From: Acridotheres tristis
Lineage: Eukaryota; Chordata; Aves; Passeriformes; Sturnidae
Assembly: GCA_037013685.1 (NCBI GenBank)
Contig: CM072895.1
Coordinates: 9,336,463-9,400,462 of the forward strand
Length of the DNA stretch: 64,000 nt
Reading direction: 5' to 3'
Positions 63,001 to 64,000 of this stretch are shown piece after piece. A program made the translations under genes and the position numbers. Under the pieces are notes generated by a model. It was given only the letters and a program-made list of their open reading frames with translations, ran no database searches and was not told the DNA's origin. How positions within the stretch are numbered: position 1 is the stretch's first letter; every line of letters begins with the position of its first letter.

Positions 63001-64000
63001 AGACAAATCCCTGCATGGCATCAGTGTGCCAGCCGATGACTATAAATCTACAGAAGCAGCAGCTTTCCCAGACAACCCATATCATTTGGTGTGTGCTAGT
63101 GCTTTGTTTCCACTCTTGCAGCTAATGTAGTTGTCCTGAAAAATACATTTAAATGGAAGCAAGCATTTTTCCCAAGCAGGGAGAAGAATAAATGATTCTG
63201 CAGGTGTACTTTCACCAGCTGGTAAAACTATATCAGTAGATTTATTCAGTGAGTGGCCACATGAACAGATTATCACCTGGAAAATATCCTCTCCTCCCAG
63301 TAATCGTTCTGCCCTGTGGTGCCTGGTCTCAGGAAGTGCTGCTGGGCAGTGCTGTGCTGAGGAGGAAGGATGGTTGGATGAGTTTCCAGGCTCCATGGCT
63401 GTGTCAGCACTGGTCAGCCCAGCACCAGGCTGCTGGCTGCACAAGGCCAGGTGTCCTCCATCAGCACCATGGTGGTTGCTGAAACCTGCCTGTTGTTAAA
63501 TGAGTGCAGACACAGGGTTTGGAGCAGCCCCAGCCTGGAAACACTCCGTGCTCTCTGCCAGATTTGCCTGTGGCTTGACAGAGCACCGGCCACAGGCGGT
63601 TTTAGAACAGTTCTTGGAAAGCTTTCCAAAACTCAAACCTGTCATTCAAGTGTAGTCCCAAAACAATTATAAAAAACAGACAAAACCTGGTGCGAAACTA
63701 TCTGATACTTTCTTGCCATAACAACAGGAGAAAAATGTTCAGAATTCAGGTAATTATTGGTGTTCTCTCAGCTGGCTCTTTTTTACATGATTTGGTTTTT
63801 TTCCCTTGCTTTTTTTCTTCCAAAATTAATACCATGCCAGCTTGCAGCTGCCATCATGCCATTAGTTTTAAACAGGGCTTTAAAGACTTATTTTTAGGAA
63901 AAATGAATCACTGAACACCACAGTGGCCAAAATGAAACTGAGAAATAACAACAACAATTCATCACGAAGTTCACTGAATTGCTGCATTTGCAGAGGAAAA
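60050..64000 (+). other. MOB3C: MOB3C intron, open at the right edge
   Basis: Nearly 4 kb with no exon similar to the C-terminal half of MOB proteins (no HIHHFD-like or YKHFYYF-like coding sequence). No mobile element is recognised. Short frames on both strands lack homology. Confidence 0.5.

Noticed and set aside
60050..64000. Remaining MOB3C coding exons
   Set aside because: No sequence like the C-terminal MOB half is present; they must lie beyond the window.

Overview
The window is vertebrate nuclear DNA, almost certainly from a bird. Genes are split by GT-AG introns, CpG islands mark promoters, and at least five CR1 retroposon tails with the avian 3'-end consensus are present. The order CYP4 - EFCAB14 - ATPAF1 - MOB3C matches, as I recall it, the neighbourhood of the mammalian CYP4 cluster (human 1p33). 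Everything below was read by eye. Splice sites were placed by GT/AG (or GC/AG) signals, reading phase and family similarity, and every exon chain given keeps one open frame.

Layout. (1) 1-2.6 kb, minus strand: exons 1-4 of a CYP4B/4A-type cytochrome P450 whose other exons lie beyond base 1; it has a TATA box. (2) 2.6-8.16 kb: intergenic, with a heptamer minisatellite. (3) 8.17-19.5 kb, minus strand: a second, complete 12-exon CYP4B-like gene (507 aa) with all P450 signature motifs. (4) 19.2-20.9 kb: a CpG island between the second CYP4 gene and EFCAB14, which diverge head to head. (5) 20.5-36.1 kb, plus strand: EFCAB14, 11 coding exons, 470 aa, a membrane protein with a degenerate EF-hand pair. 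(6) 36.9-45.4 kb, plus strand: ATPAF1, 9 coding exons, 311 aa, the mitochondrial F1-ATPase assembly factor. (7) 45.4-51.5 kb: intergenic, with a CR1 tail, a G-rich repeat and an LTR-like block. (8) 51.7-64 kb, plus strand: probable promoter and noncoding first exon of MOB3C, then its first coding exon (139 codons); later exons lie beyond base 64000.

The genes do not form one pathway. The two P450s are ER-anchored monooxygenases of fatty-acid omega-hydroxylase/xenobiotic type. EFCAB14 is a single-pass protein of poorly known role. ATPAF1 helps build mitochondrial ATP synthase. MOB3C is a zinc-binding kinase-adaptor family protein. I found no undescribed system. The most notable points are two GC-AG introns in neighbouring genes, a CR1 tail lying about 30 bp from a coding splice acceptor, the contrasting promoters of the tandem P450 genes, a lost EF-hand glycine, and an upstream ORF in EFCAB14.
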